DNA from: Bacteroidales bacterium UBA2764
GTDB lineage: Bacteria > Bacteroidota > Bacteroidia > Bacteroidales > Paludibacteraceae
Reading direction: 5' to 3'
Assembly (NCBI GenBank): GCA_002352705.1
Contig: DEIW01000188.1
Location: 1-18,534 of the forward strand
Length of the DNA: 18,534 nucleotides
Both the position numbers and the translations under genes were made by a program. A model generated the notes under the pieces. The model did no database searches. It saw nothing but the letters and a program-made list of their open reading frames with translations, and was not told where the DNA came from. Numbering within the stretch: position 1 is the stretch's first letter; each line of letters starts with the position of its first letter. Of the stretch, positions 1-6,088 are shown in pieces.

Positions 1-186
1 GGCGAGAAAGACTACCGTATCCTGGCAAACCAGGCGATGGCAGCGTATGACGCAGCCAAGATGCGCGGCGTACCTGCCGAACTCCTCATCTTTCCGGATG
101 AGAACCACTGGGTTTTGAAACCCCAGAACGGCATCCTCTGGCAGCGCGAGTTCCGCGGATGGCTCGACCGGTGGCTGAAAGAATAA
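1..186 (+). CDS. S9 family peptidase (prolyl oligopeptidase/DPP type), C-terminal end only
   Basis: This is the last 61 codons of a gene that begins before the window. The fragment has the typical end of an alpha/beta-hydrolase S9 peptidase: a region where a mobile helix carries YDAAKMRGVPAELLIFP, then DENHWVLKP with the His expected to complete the Ser-Asp-His triad, and a closing amphipathic helix (REFRGWLDRWLKE). Such enzymes cleave peptides, often after proline, in the periplasm of Bacteroidota. The catalytic Ser and Asp and any signal peptide lie outside the window, so the subfamily cannot be set. The TAA stop at 184-186 runs into an octamer tandem array that fills the gap to the thioesterase gene, which suggests the two genes are co-transcribed. 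Confidence 0.85.
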   Translation, partial: GEKDYRILANQAMAAYDAAKMRGVPAELLIFPDENHWVLKPQNGILWQREFRGWLDRWLKE

Positions 187-216
187 TAACGGAATAACGA
201 AATTACGTAATTACGA
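185..216 (+). repeat. Octamer tandem array, four units
   Basis: Four consecutive 8-base units read AATAACGG, AATAACGA, AATTACGT and AATTACGA. They begin inside the upstream stop codon and end three bases before the thioesterase ATG at 220, so they make up nearly the whole intergenic gap. There is no Shine-Dalgarno sequence. The array is A/T-rich and likely unstructured in mRNA. Function is unknown. Confidence 0.8.
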
Positions 217-219
217 AAG

Positions 220-996
220 ATGAAATATAATTACGAATACGAGATTAAATACCAGGAGGTGGACGGAGAGAAGAAACTCCGCCTCTTCAATCTGGAAAAC
301 TATCTGTTAGAGGTAGCCGGGACAGTAGCGGACAGTTTGGGTTTCGGAATATCCCAACTTCACCCCAGGGGTCTTACCTGGATCCTGACGCGTTTGAGCG
401 TAGAGATGTACGAACTGCCGACTCATTGTCAGAAAGTGCGGTTTGAGACATGGATTGAGAGCAACGCCCATATGCTGAGCACCCGTAACTTCCGCATATA
501 TGCGAAGGGGTCGAAACGGGACAGAGCCTGTCAAAAGTCGAAAGTCGAAAGTCAAAAGTCGAAAGAGGAAGAATGGATATTAATCGGTCAGTGCAAGAGT
601 GTTTGGGCAGTGCTGAATCTGGAGAAACGGGAGATTGTCAATATCTTCGACGACCCGATGTTTGAAGGATGCGTAGATGGCGAAGTCATCGAAATGGCGC
701 GTGTGCGCATGACCACTATCCCCGAGCCGACAGGCTGCGAGGCGCACAAAGTGGTGTACTCCGACATCGACTACAACGGGCATTGTAACAGCTGCCGTTA
801 CCTGCAGGCGATGACGGATGCTTACTTACCCGACTATTACGGAAAGAAAGTGCGCGTTGACATCAACTATCAGAAAGAGGCGATGCTCGGCGAAAACTTG
901 CAGACGCTTTATCTCGTGACGCCTGACGGCGTACAATATCAACAAAAAAACGAGCACGGAGAGACCTCTTGCTCTGCCAAAATAACAATACAATAA
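220..996 (+). CDS. Acyl-ACP thioesterase (FatA/FatB-like, double hot-dog)
   Basis: The 258-residue protein matches the bacterial acyl-ACP thioesterase family, which hydrolyses acyl-acyl carrier protein to free fatty acid in the cytoplasm. Two hot-dog halves are visible. The N-terminal half holds the conserved run GLTWILTRLSVEMYELP (about residues 51-67) with FETWIE (75-80). The C-terminal half has DIDYNGHCN (182-190), matching the Asp-x-Asp-x-Asn-x-His active-site segment of the family. Length is close to the usual 240-260. Between the halves, residues about 97-118 form a Lys/Ser/Glu-rich loop (QKSKVESQKSK) encoded by a heptamer tandem repeat. This looks like an insertion relative to relatives I remember. 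The ATG at 220 follows an octamer array directly. A ribonucleotide-reductase-like gene lies downstream after a palindromic gap. Confidence 0.9.
   Translation: MKYNYEYEIKYQEVDGEKKLRLFNLENYLLEVAGTVADSLGFGISQLHPRGLTWILTRLSVEMYELPTHCQKVRFETWIESNAHMLSTRNFRIYAKGSKRDRACQKSKVESQKSKEEEWILIGQCKSVWAVLNLEKREIVNIFDDPMFEGCVDGEVIEMARVRMTTIPEPTGCEAHKVVYSDIDYNGHCNSCRYLQAMTDAYLPDYYGKKVRVDINYQKEAMLGENLQTLYLVTPDGVQYQQKNEHGETSCSAKITIQ
534..561 (+). repeat. Heptamer tandem array AAAGTCG x4 inside the thioesterase gene
   Basis: The units are AAAGTCG, AAAGTCG, AAAGTCA and AAAGTCG, followed by a degenerate AAAGAGG. Three units make 21 bases (7 codons), so the array reads through as a repeating Lys/Ser/Glu/Val peptide without a stop. 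The unit differs by one base from the AAAGTTG-type array at 1575-1630. Confidence 0.85.
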
Positions 997-1070
997 CCCC
1001 ACCCCGAGGGAGTGCTACGACCGTCCACAGGACGCTCGATCGAGCGGAGCTCTTCACCCCTCAAGGGAGG
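997..1070. other. Intergenic element with nested palindromes
   Basis: The gap between the thioesterase stop and the next gene is GC-rich and full of dyad symmetry. It contains a perfect 14-base palindrome CGCTCGATCGAGCG at 1033-1046, flanked by potential hairpins GTCC-ACA-GGAC (1023-1033) and GAGC-GGA-GCTC (1042-1052). The edges carry similar motifs, CACCCC-GA-GGGAG on the left and CACCCC-TCAA-GGGAGG on the right. This looks like a dispersed intergenic repeat unit rather than a gene. The reading frame of the next gene happens to stay open through it. Function is unknown. Confidence 0.5.
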
Positions 1071-1088
1071 AAAAAAAGATTCAAGATT

Positions 1089-1586
1089 ATGGATTCTTCA
1101 GAAAGTAACAATACCCTATTAAAGCGCCCGACGGAGCTGGAATGTGACGTAGTGCGGTTTCAAAACCAGAAGGATAAATGGATTGCTTTTGTAGGTCTTA
1201 AAGACGGCCATCCGTACGAGATCTTCACCGGTTTGGCGGATGACGAGATGGGTATTGCCCTGCCTAAGTCCGTTACGAAAGGAAAAATCATCAAGGTAAC
1301 CAAAGAGGATGGTACCCACCGCTATGATTTTCAGTTTGTGAACACGCGCGGATTCAAGACAACGGTAGAGGGTCTGAGTTATAAGTTCGACCGTGAGTTT
1401 TGGAACTACGCCAAACTTATCTCCGGCGTGCTCCGTTACGAGATGCCGATAGATCAGGTAGTGAAGATGATCAGCGGTCTGCAGATGGACAGTGACTCTA
1501 TCAACTCCTGGACAACCGGTGTGGCGCGCGTGCTGAAGCGATACATCCCCGGCGCAGAGATGGAAGGAGAGGAAGTTGAGAGTTGA
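1089..1586 (+). CDS. Free-standing protein resembling the C-terminal region of B12-dependent ribonucleotide reductase (NrdJ/TSCPD-like)
   Basis: The 165-residue protein opens with KRPTELECDVVRF and continues with WIAFVGLKDGHPYEIFTGLADD, LPKSVTKGKIIKV, TTVEGLSYKFDREFWNYAKL and ISGVLRYEMPIDQVVKMISGLQ. From memory this matches the segment after the catalytic barrel in class II (adenosylcobalamin) ribonucleotide reductases of Bacteroidales, related to the TSCPD domain and to the small NrdJb subunit of split enzymes. No catalytic barrel precedes it here, and the Cys-x-x-Cys tail that reloads the active site is absent. The stop codon lies in a heptamer repeat array, so the C-terminus may have been lost or replaced. 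I chose ATG 1089 because homology begins just after it. A more upstream in-frame ATG (969) lies in the preceding gene's end and in a palindromic gap. GGAGG at 1066-1070 is too far away to act as a normal ribosome site. The role, if any, in nucleotide reduction is inferred. Confidence 0.7.
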   Translation: MDSSESNNTLLKRPTELECDVVRFQNQKDKWIAFVGLKDGHPYEIFTGLADDEMGIALPKSVTKGKIIKVTKEDGTHRYDFQFVNTRGFKTTVEGLSYKFDREFWNYAKLISGVLRYEMPIDQVVKMISGLQMDSDSINSWTTGVARVLKRYIPGAEMEGEEVES

Positions 1587-1630
1587 GAGTTGAGAGTTGA
1601 AAGTTGAAAGATGAAAGTTGAAAGTTGAAA
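1575..1630 (+). repeat. Heptamer tandem array GTTGARA x8 spanning a stop codon
   Basis: Eight 7-base units run without a gap: GTTGAGA three times, GTTGAAA twice, GATGAAA once, GTTGAAA twice. A degenerate GAAGAAA follows. The TGA stop of the ribonucleotide-reductase-like gene (1584-1586) is formed by the second unit. On the lower strand the same units would encode Gln-Leu-Ser-Thr type peptides. The array ends just before the bidirectional terminator. Confidence 0.9.
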
Positions 1631-1634
1631 GAAG

Positions 1635-1662
1635 AAAAAAGCCCGCGAGTGCGGGCTTTCTT
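1635..1662. terminator. Bidirectional intrinsic terminator
   Basis: A stem GCCCGC (1641-1646) / GCGGGC (1651-1656) with loop GAGT has an A-run on its left and a T-rich tract on its right, so it can stop transcription from both sides. It lies exactly between two converging genes. Confidence 0.85.
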
Positions 1663-1664
1663 CG

Positions 1665-3191
1665 TTACTTTTCTGCAATAAACCGAGTTTCTAACATTCC
1701 TAACGATTGGTTCTCAACAACCTTTACTCCATATTTCCGTCTCCATTGGGAGGCTAAGGAATTCCACCACCCACGCGTGACGTAGGAATAGATATAGGGA
1801 TGTAAATGAAGCAGCAATCCGCGTCCGTGATGCTCATACTCATGCTCTATTTGCTCCGCTATAGTATCGGTAAACAAGATAGAAGATTGGATTTTCCCTT
1901 TTCCCATACAGGTAGGGCATGTCTCCTCCACTTCCACTTCCACCGCGGGTCTCACACGCTGCCGCGTGATTTGCATAAGCCCGAATTTGGAGAGAGGAAG
2001 GACGTTATGCTTAGCTCTATCCCTCTCCATGAGTTTACGAACATAGTCATATAACTCCTGTTGGTGGTTCTTGTCATCCATATCGATAAAATCGACGATG
2101 ATGATTCCGCCTATATCCCGAAGCCTTAACTGATGAACCAGTTCATCGGCGGCGAGCATATTAAATTGGAAAGCGTTTTGCTCTTGGTCCTCGAAAATCT
2201 TCTTGCTACCGGAATTGACATCAATAGAGAATAGTGCTTCGGTTTTATCAATGATGAGATATCCTCCATGTTTAAAACCGACCGTTCTGCCGAGTCCCGT
2301 TTTCATTTGACGGGTGATGTCGAAATGGTCAAAGATAGGCTGTTCGCCCTTGTAATGCTTTACGATCTTGGTGCTCTCGGGGGCGATGAGTTGCAGATAA
2401 TGACGCACTTCTTCATACATAGCAAGGTCATTAATCTGAATAGAGGTGAAATCCGGACTAAGGACATCCCTGATAATACCGAGCGTACGTCCAATCTCTT
2501 CGCTGACAAGCTTGACAGGTTCGGATTGCTGGAGCGTTTTAACGGTTTGTTCCCATCTCTCGAGCAAAAGTCGTAATTCATTATCCAATTCCGCGGCGCG
2601 TTTGTCTTCAGCAACGGTACGAACGATTATTCCATAGCCCGCAGGCTTGATAGAAAGCATCAGCTGTTTCAGTCGTTGCCGTTCCGCTTCGCGTTTAATT
2701 TTCTGCGATACCATAACACCGTCAGCAAAGGGTATCAGAACAATATTTCTGCCGGCGATAGAGATTTCTGCTGTGAGTCTCGGCCCCTTGGTATTGATAG
2801 GTTCCTTAGAAACCTGAACAAGAATAGGGTCTCCAACTTTAAGCACTTCGGCTATCTGTCCTTCTTTGCCTACTTCGGGTTGCCTCTGAATTTTAGTCAT
2901 CTGCGGCAATTTACGTTTATCCGAAACGGCCTTGGTAACATAGTTTTGTAGCGTACGAAACTGAGAACCTAAATCCAAATAATGCAGAAAAGCTTCTTTT
3001 TCATGACCTACATCCACGAAAACCGCGTTGAGAGCCGGCATGACTTTTTTTACTCGTCCGTAATAGATATTTCCTACGGCAAAATTATCTTGGTCACATT
3101 TCTCGCGAGTGACTTCTTGCAGCCGGTCATCCTCTGTTAGCGCGATAGATATTTCCGTAGGTTGTACGTCAACAATCATCTCGCTTTTCAT
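1665..3191 (-). CDS. rng: Ribonuclease E/G family endoribonuclease
   Basis: The 508-residue protein is an RNase G-type enzyme that cleaves single-stranded A/U-rich RNA in rRNA maturation and mRNA decay. An S1 RNA-binding segment is visible near residues 40-95 (GNIYYGRVKKVMPALNAVFVDVG, then AFLHYLDLG). The DNase-like catalytic part carries SIDVNSG (322-328) and VDFIDMDD (366-373), which hold the two Mg-binding Asp residues known from E. coli RNase E. CPTC (425-428) is the Zn-link that joins protomers. There is no long C-terminal scaffold as in RNase E. The start MKSEMIVDVQPTEISIAL matches Bacteroidales relatives. An upstream start at 3287 would add 32 residues read through a terminator hairpin and was not used. 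It lies behind HU and a 29-residue basic protein on the same strand, and a strong hairpin precedes it. Confidence 0.95.
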   Translation of the reverse strand: MKSEMIVDVQPTEISIALTEDDRLQEVTREKCDQDNFAVGNIYYGRVKKVMPALNAVFVDVGHEKEAFLHYLDLGSQFRTLQNYVTKAVSDKRKLPQMTKIQRQPEVGKEGQIAEVLKVGDPILVQVSKEPINTKGPRLTAEISIAGRNIVLIPFADGVMVSQKIKREAERQRLKQLMLSIKPAGYGIIVRTVAEDKRAAELDNELRLLLERWEQTVKTLQQSEPVKLVSEEIGRTLGIIRDVLSPDFTSIQINDLAMYEEVRHYLQLIAPESTKIVKHYKGEQPIFDHFDITRQMKTGLGRTVGFKHGGYLIIDKTEALFSIDVNSGSKKIFEDQEQNAFQFNMLAADELVHQLRLRDIGGIIIVDFIDMDDKNHQQELYDYVRKLMERDRAKHNVLPLSKFGLMQITRQRVRPAVEVEVEETCPTCMGKGKIQSSILFTDTIAEQIEHEYEHHGRGLLLHLHPYIYSYVTRGWWNSLASQWRRKYGVKVVENQSLGMLETRFIAEK

Positions 3192-3216
3192 ACTAAATAA
3201 GGATATTAAAATAAAT

Positions 3217-3270
3217 AAAAAAGCCTTGTGGCAATTTACCCACACTTGGGTAAATCTCGCGCCACAAAGC
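3217..3270 (-). terminator. Strong two-part hairpin with U-run upstream of rng
   Basis: Read on the lower strand, the outer arms are GCTTTGTGGC and GCCACAAGGC (10 pairs, one G-U) and the inner arms are ATTTACCC and GGGTAAAT (8 pairs). A GCGAG bulge separates them on one side, and six U follow. This has the form of an intrinsic terminator for the small gene at 3288-3377. Only about 26 bases separate the U-run from the rng ATG and I see no promoter there, so it may act as a partial terminator or leader element for rng. Confidence 0.75.
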
Positions 3271-3287
3271 CGATTCTTTATCGTCAA

Positions 3288-3377
3288 TTACTTATGCTTA
3301 TGACGATTCTTACGCAGACGTTTTTTACGTTTATGCGTAGACATCTTGTGTCTCTTATGCTTTTTTCCGTTTGGCAT
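3288..3377 (-). CDS. Very short basic ribosome-type protein (AURKAIP1/COX24-like, DUF1713)
   Basis: This 29-codon gene encodes a protein beginning MPNGKKHKRHKMSTHKRKK, with about two thirds Lys, Arg and His. The pattern (K/R)HKM followed by THKRKKRLRKNRHK is that of the AURKAIP1/COX24 C-terminal domain, found in a mitochondrial small-subunit protein (mS38) and as a tiny free protein in Bacteroidota. Known mS38 binds rRNA in the small ribosomal subunit. A ribosomal role here is therefore inferred from family and composition. It sits between HU and rng on the same strand, 45 bases after HU, and is followed by a strong terminator-like hairpin. It is too short for usual gene length limits. Confidence 0.85.
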   Translation of the reverse strand: MPNGKKHKRHKMSTHKRKKRLRKNRHKHK

Positions 3378-3422
3378 AATGATGAATGATTAAAATGTTA
3401 TACTTATAAATTATTTGTTTCA

Positions 3423-3701
3423 TTATAGTTTGCGAGCCTGCTTGGAAAACTCAGCAGCGGGCTTGAATGCAACAATCGTATGTGCCGGAACAGCGATAGA
3501 TACATCCTTGGAGATATTCCGTGCCACCTTCGCCTTGCGGGTCTTGGTAATGAAACTACCAAACGAACGAAGATACACATTCTCTCCATTACATACATTC
3601 TTCTTCACTTTCGCCATAAAAGCCTCTACTACCGTGCTGGTAGTTGTCTTATCAAGGCCCGTAGAAAGAGCGATTTCATTAATGAGTTCTGCTTTAGTCA
3701 T
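3423..3701 (-). CDS. hup: HU/IHF family DNA-binding protein
   Basis: The 92-residue protein is a typical histone-like HU subunit, which forms dimers that bind and bend DNA in the nucleoid. The start MTKAELINEIALSTGLDKTTT forms the helical dimerisation part. GENVYLRSFGSFITKTRKAKVARNISKDVSIAVPAHTIVAFKPAAEF holds the beta arm and the conserved FGSF and FKP motifs. The tip of the arm reads NISKDVSIAVP instead of the usual NPxTGExIxIP: the Pro is kept only at the second position, so DNA intercalation may differ a little. It is first in a group with the small basic protein and rng, and has a clear promoter facing away from mutY. Confidence 0.95.
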   Translation of the reverse strand: MTKAELINEIALSTGLDKTTTSTVVEAFMAKVKKNVCNGENVYLRSFGSFITKTRKAKVARNISKDVSIAVPAHTIVAFKPAAEFSKQARKL

Positions 3702-3735
3702 ATGTTTGTTATTTTAATTTTTTCGAAAAATCGTG

Positions 3736-3765
3736 CAAAGTTACTATAAATTATTGAAATACAAA
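3736..3765 (-). promoter_or_regulatory. Promoter for the HU gene (Bacteroidota type)
   Basis: On the lower strand, TAACTTTG (3743 to 3736) fits the TAnnTTTG -7 box, with TTTG (3765 to 3762) as the -33 box and 18 bases between them. It lies 35 bases upstream of the HU ATG. Confidence 0.7.
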
Positions 3766-3783
3766 AGTTTTTTGGCAAAAAAA

Positions 3784-3814
3784 TTGTAAAAATGCTATTT
3801 TTTTTGTAATTTTG
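3784..3814 (+). promoter_or_regulatory. Promoter for mutY (Bacteroidota type)
   Basis: TAATTTTG at 3807-3814 fits the -7 consensus, with TTG at 3784-3786 placed 20 bases upstream as the -33 box. It is divergent from the HU promoter, with about 18 bases between the two -33 boxes, and lies about 41 bases before the mutY ATG. Confidence 0.65.
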
Positions 3815-3855
3815 TGCCCGATTTCAATATTTCAAGGTCATGAAAGTGTAATTTT

Positions 3856-4878
3856 ATGCTCAATTCACTCGTATATAGTAGATTATATGACTGGTATGAA
3901 AAGAATCACCGTGTTCTCCCATGGCGGGAGACGACGGATGGTTACGCTATATGGTTGAGTGAGATTATTCTGCAACAGACGCGCGTGGCGCAGGGCATGG
4001 AATATTACTTGCGTTTCATAGACCGCTGGCCTACGGTAGAAGATCTGGCACGGGCAAACGAAGAAGAAGTGTTGCGCGAATGGCAGGGATTAGGGTACTA
4101 CAGCCGTGCACGGAATTTACATAAGGCGGCGCAGATAATCGCGGGCAGAGGTAAAGACCAAGGAGAGAGCATTTTTCCCCGAACGTTTGAGGCACTTCAG
4201 GCATTACCGGGCGTTGGAGAGTACACAGCCGGAGCTATCGCATCTTTTGCGTACAATCAGCCCTACCCTGCGATGGACGGCAATGTATACCGAGTGGTCG
4301 CACGGTTGATGGATATTGATGAGCCTTTTGACACTACCGCCGGAAAAAAACTATTCCGGCGCGAAATAGAAGAGCTGCTGGACAGGAACAATCCCCGTCT
4401 GTTCAATTCTGCTATCATGGAGTTCGGAGCACTATATTGCACACCGGTGTTAGGCGAGGCTTGTGCTTCCTGTCCGATGAAAGATATTTGTCTGGGATAC
4501 GCCCATGGAACGGCGGAACTGCTTCCTGTCCGCAAGCCCAGACCTAAAGTGCGCGACCGATGGCTGGACTACCATGTGTATGTACAAGGGTCTTTGTACA
4601 CTTTGATTCAGCGGCGCGAGAACCCAAAGGATATATGGTATCACCTGTATGAGTTTCCATGCGAGGAGCGCTCCGAAAAGCCTGAGGAGAAAGAGAACTT
4701 GAAGACGGTACATCTTGTTCATATTCTATCCCATCAGCGCATCCACGCGCGCTTTTTCGTGCACCCTGTAGAAACTTTGCCGGCAATAGAGGGGACAAAA
4801 GTTATCCGATGGGAAGACCTTAATGACTATGCTCTGTCACGGTTAACGCTACGGGCAATAGAGAGTTTATGTGTATGA
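3856..4878 (+). CDS. mutY: A/G-specific adenine DNA glycosylase MutY
   Basis: The 340-residue protein removes adenine paired with 8-oxoguanine in base excision repair. The HhH-GPD fold is clear: LPWRETTDGYAIWLSEIILQQT (22-42) with the catalytic Glu in WLSE (E36), the hairpin LPGVGEYTAGAI (118-128), and the catalytic Asp in MDGNV (D141). The [4Fe-4S] cysteines are C195, C203, C206 and C212. The first gap is seven residues instead of the usual six, which is unusual but may still coordinate the cluster. From about residue 225 a NUDIX-like domain follows (DYHVYVQGSLYTLIQRR, IWYHLYEFP), which in MutY reads the oxidised guanine. The TGA stop overlaps the ATG of the DUF4421 gene (ATGA), which suggests coupled translation. 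Confidence 0.95.
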   Translation: MLNSLVYSRLYDWYEKNHRVLPWRETTDGYAIWLSEIILQQTRVAQGMEYYLRFIDRWPTVEDLARANEEEVLREWQGLGYYSRARNLHKAAQIIAGRGKDQGESIFPRTFEALQALPGVGEYTAGAIASFAYNQPYPAMDGNVYRVVARLMDIDEPFDTTAGKKLFRREIEELLDRNNPRLFNSAIMEFGALYCTPVLGEACASCPMKDICLGYAHGTAELLPVRKPRPKVRDRWLDYHVYVQGSLYTLIQRRENPKDIWYHLYEFPCEERSEKPEEKENLKTVHLVHILSHQRIHARFFVHPVETLPAIEGTKVIRWEDLNDYALSRLTLRAIESLCV

Positions 4879-6088
4879 GACGTATATTATTAATAGGAAT
4901 AACGGTATTGGCAAGTGCCTGCATTTTCGCCGCGGAGCACAAAGAGCCAAGCAAGGGGTTGTTGTTCTTTACCGTATCGGTAACCGCGTCGATCATTATT
5001 TGACCCAGAATATTGACACAGACTATATCTCCCTACCGGAACATAGCTGGCGGATAGCATATACCAACGCAATGGTAGGCGTTCATTCCACCTTAAGTTC
5101 TTCAACAGTTGTTCCGGATTATGGCGAACTGAATTTTGCATTAGCCAACCGGACAACGCCAAGTGTTGATTTGGGATTCTACGCAGGCTATAGAGGTCTC
5201 GGTTTCGGTTATTCATGGGACGCGCTTCATGCCTATGCCCAGCGGTTAAGTTTCTCATTAGGAAGTAAGTTCATCGGTATTGATTTTAATATTCAAACCA
5301 GTACAAACATCACTACAAACGTGAGCTTTAACGGAGATAATTTATGGGATTTGGGAAAGACCGACGTAGTAATCACAAACGCCAGTTTGAATGTGTGGTA
5401 TGCGCTGAACGCTGTCCGTTATTCTCATCAGGCAGCTGTCAAACAATCCTATATCCAGCGTAAGACGGCAGGTTCGCCCCTTATCTTCCTGTCGTATATG
5501 TCCAGCCAGGTGGATTTGCGGGACTCAGTAGAAATCCCCGAGGCTCAAAAACCATTACTACCGGCACTGATGTCCAACCTGACAGCGGTCCGCACAAGGC
5601 AGATAGCAATCGGTATAGGATACGGTATCAACTATACTCCGAATCACGGTAAAGTAATCCTCCACGCCTCTGCGGCAGCCCAACTCGTTACCTACACCGT
5701 CAATCTGGTCTCCTATTATCTGCCGGACTCTATCGGGGCCGGTCTGCCGAGCCAACCTATGTTCAACCTACAGCCGTCCTTTCCAGTACATATCACCGGT
5801 AATGTACGCGCCGCAATAAGTTGGGAGATTAACAAATGGGTTCATCTTTCTGTATGGGCAACAGGTAAAAATATCCGTTTCCGGTCGAAACCAACGTATA
5901 ATCAGAATACTATCCAACTCAGTAACTGGGATTGGAAAGTACAAGCGACTATAGGCGTCCGCTTAGGGGCTGGCAAAGAGCGGGTGAACAGAGCGTTGGC
6001 TGACAGTCCTGCTCCGGAGGCTTATCCTAAACGGCAGTCAAAATTGCCGCGATGGGTACTTGAGTATTTCTACTCGCCCCGCCTATAA
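4875..6088 (+). CDS. DUF4421 family outer-membrane protein, frame broken after the signal peptide
   Basis: The body, from about 4973, encodes RIGNRVDHYLTQNIDTDYISLPEHSW and a long beta-strand-rich chain (PSVDLGFYAGYRGLGFGYSWD, SLGSKFIGIDFNIQ) typical of DUF4421 barrel-like proteins of Bacteroidales. The function of that family is not known. In this frame the only available start is GTG at 4871, giving a basic, non-signal N-terminus. The ATG at 4875 overlaps the mutY stop as ATGA and lies in another frame. It encodes a textbook signal peptide (MRRILLIGITVLASACIFA, then AEHKEPSKGLLFFT) and meets a stop at 5001-5003. The two parts join if one base is restored between about 4955 and 4975, for example one C at 4972-4973. 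So this is a sequencing or assembly slip, or a recent frameshift mutation. Its 3' end overlaps the converging DUF2520 gene by 19 bases. Confidence 0.8.

Noticed and set aside
969..1088. Longer start for the NrdJ-like protein at 969
   Set aside because: It overlaps the thioesterase end and runs through the palindromic gap. Similarity begins only after 1089.
1454..1678. Lower-strand open frame over the heptamer array
   Set aside because: It is a low-complexity shadow (Gln-Leu-Ser-Thr repeats) created by the array, opposite the NrdJ-like gene.
3192..3287. Longer RNase G start at 3287
   Set aside because: The added 32 residues are translated from a terminator hairpin and do not resemble the family, which starts close to MKSEMIVDVQ.
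4871..4972. GTG start at 4871 for the DUF4421 protein
   Set aside because: It gives a basic N-terminus with no signal peptide for an exported family, while the ATGA overlap in another frame encodes a clear signal peptide.
4955..4975. Programmed -1 frameshifting in the DUF4421 gene
   Set aside because: No X-XXY-YYZ slippery heptamer in the right frame and no obvious downstream pseudoknot were seen. A base error or mutation is simpler.
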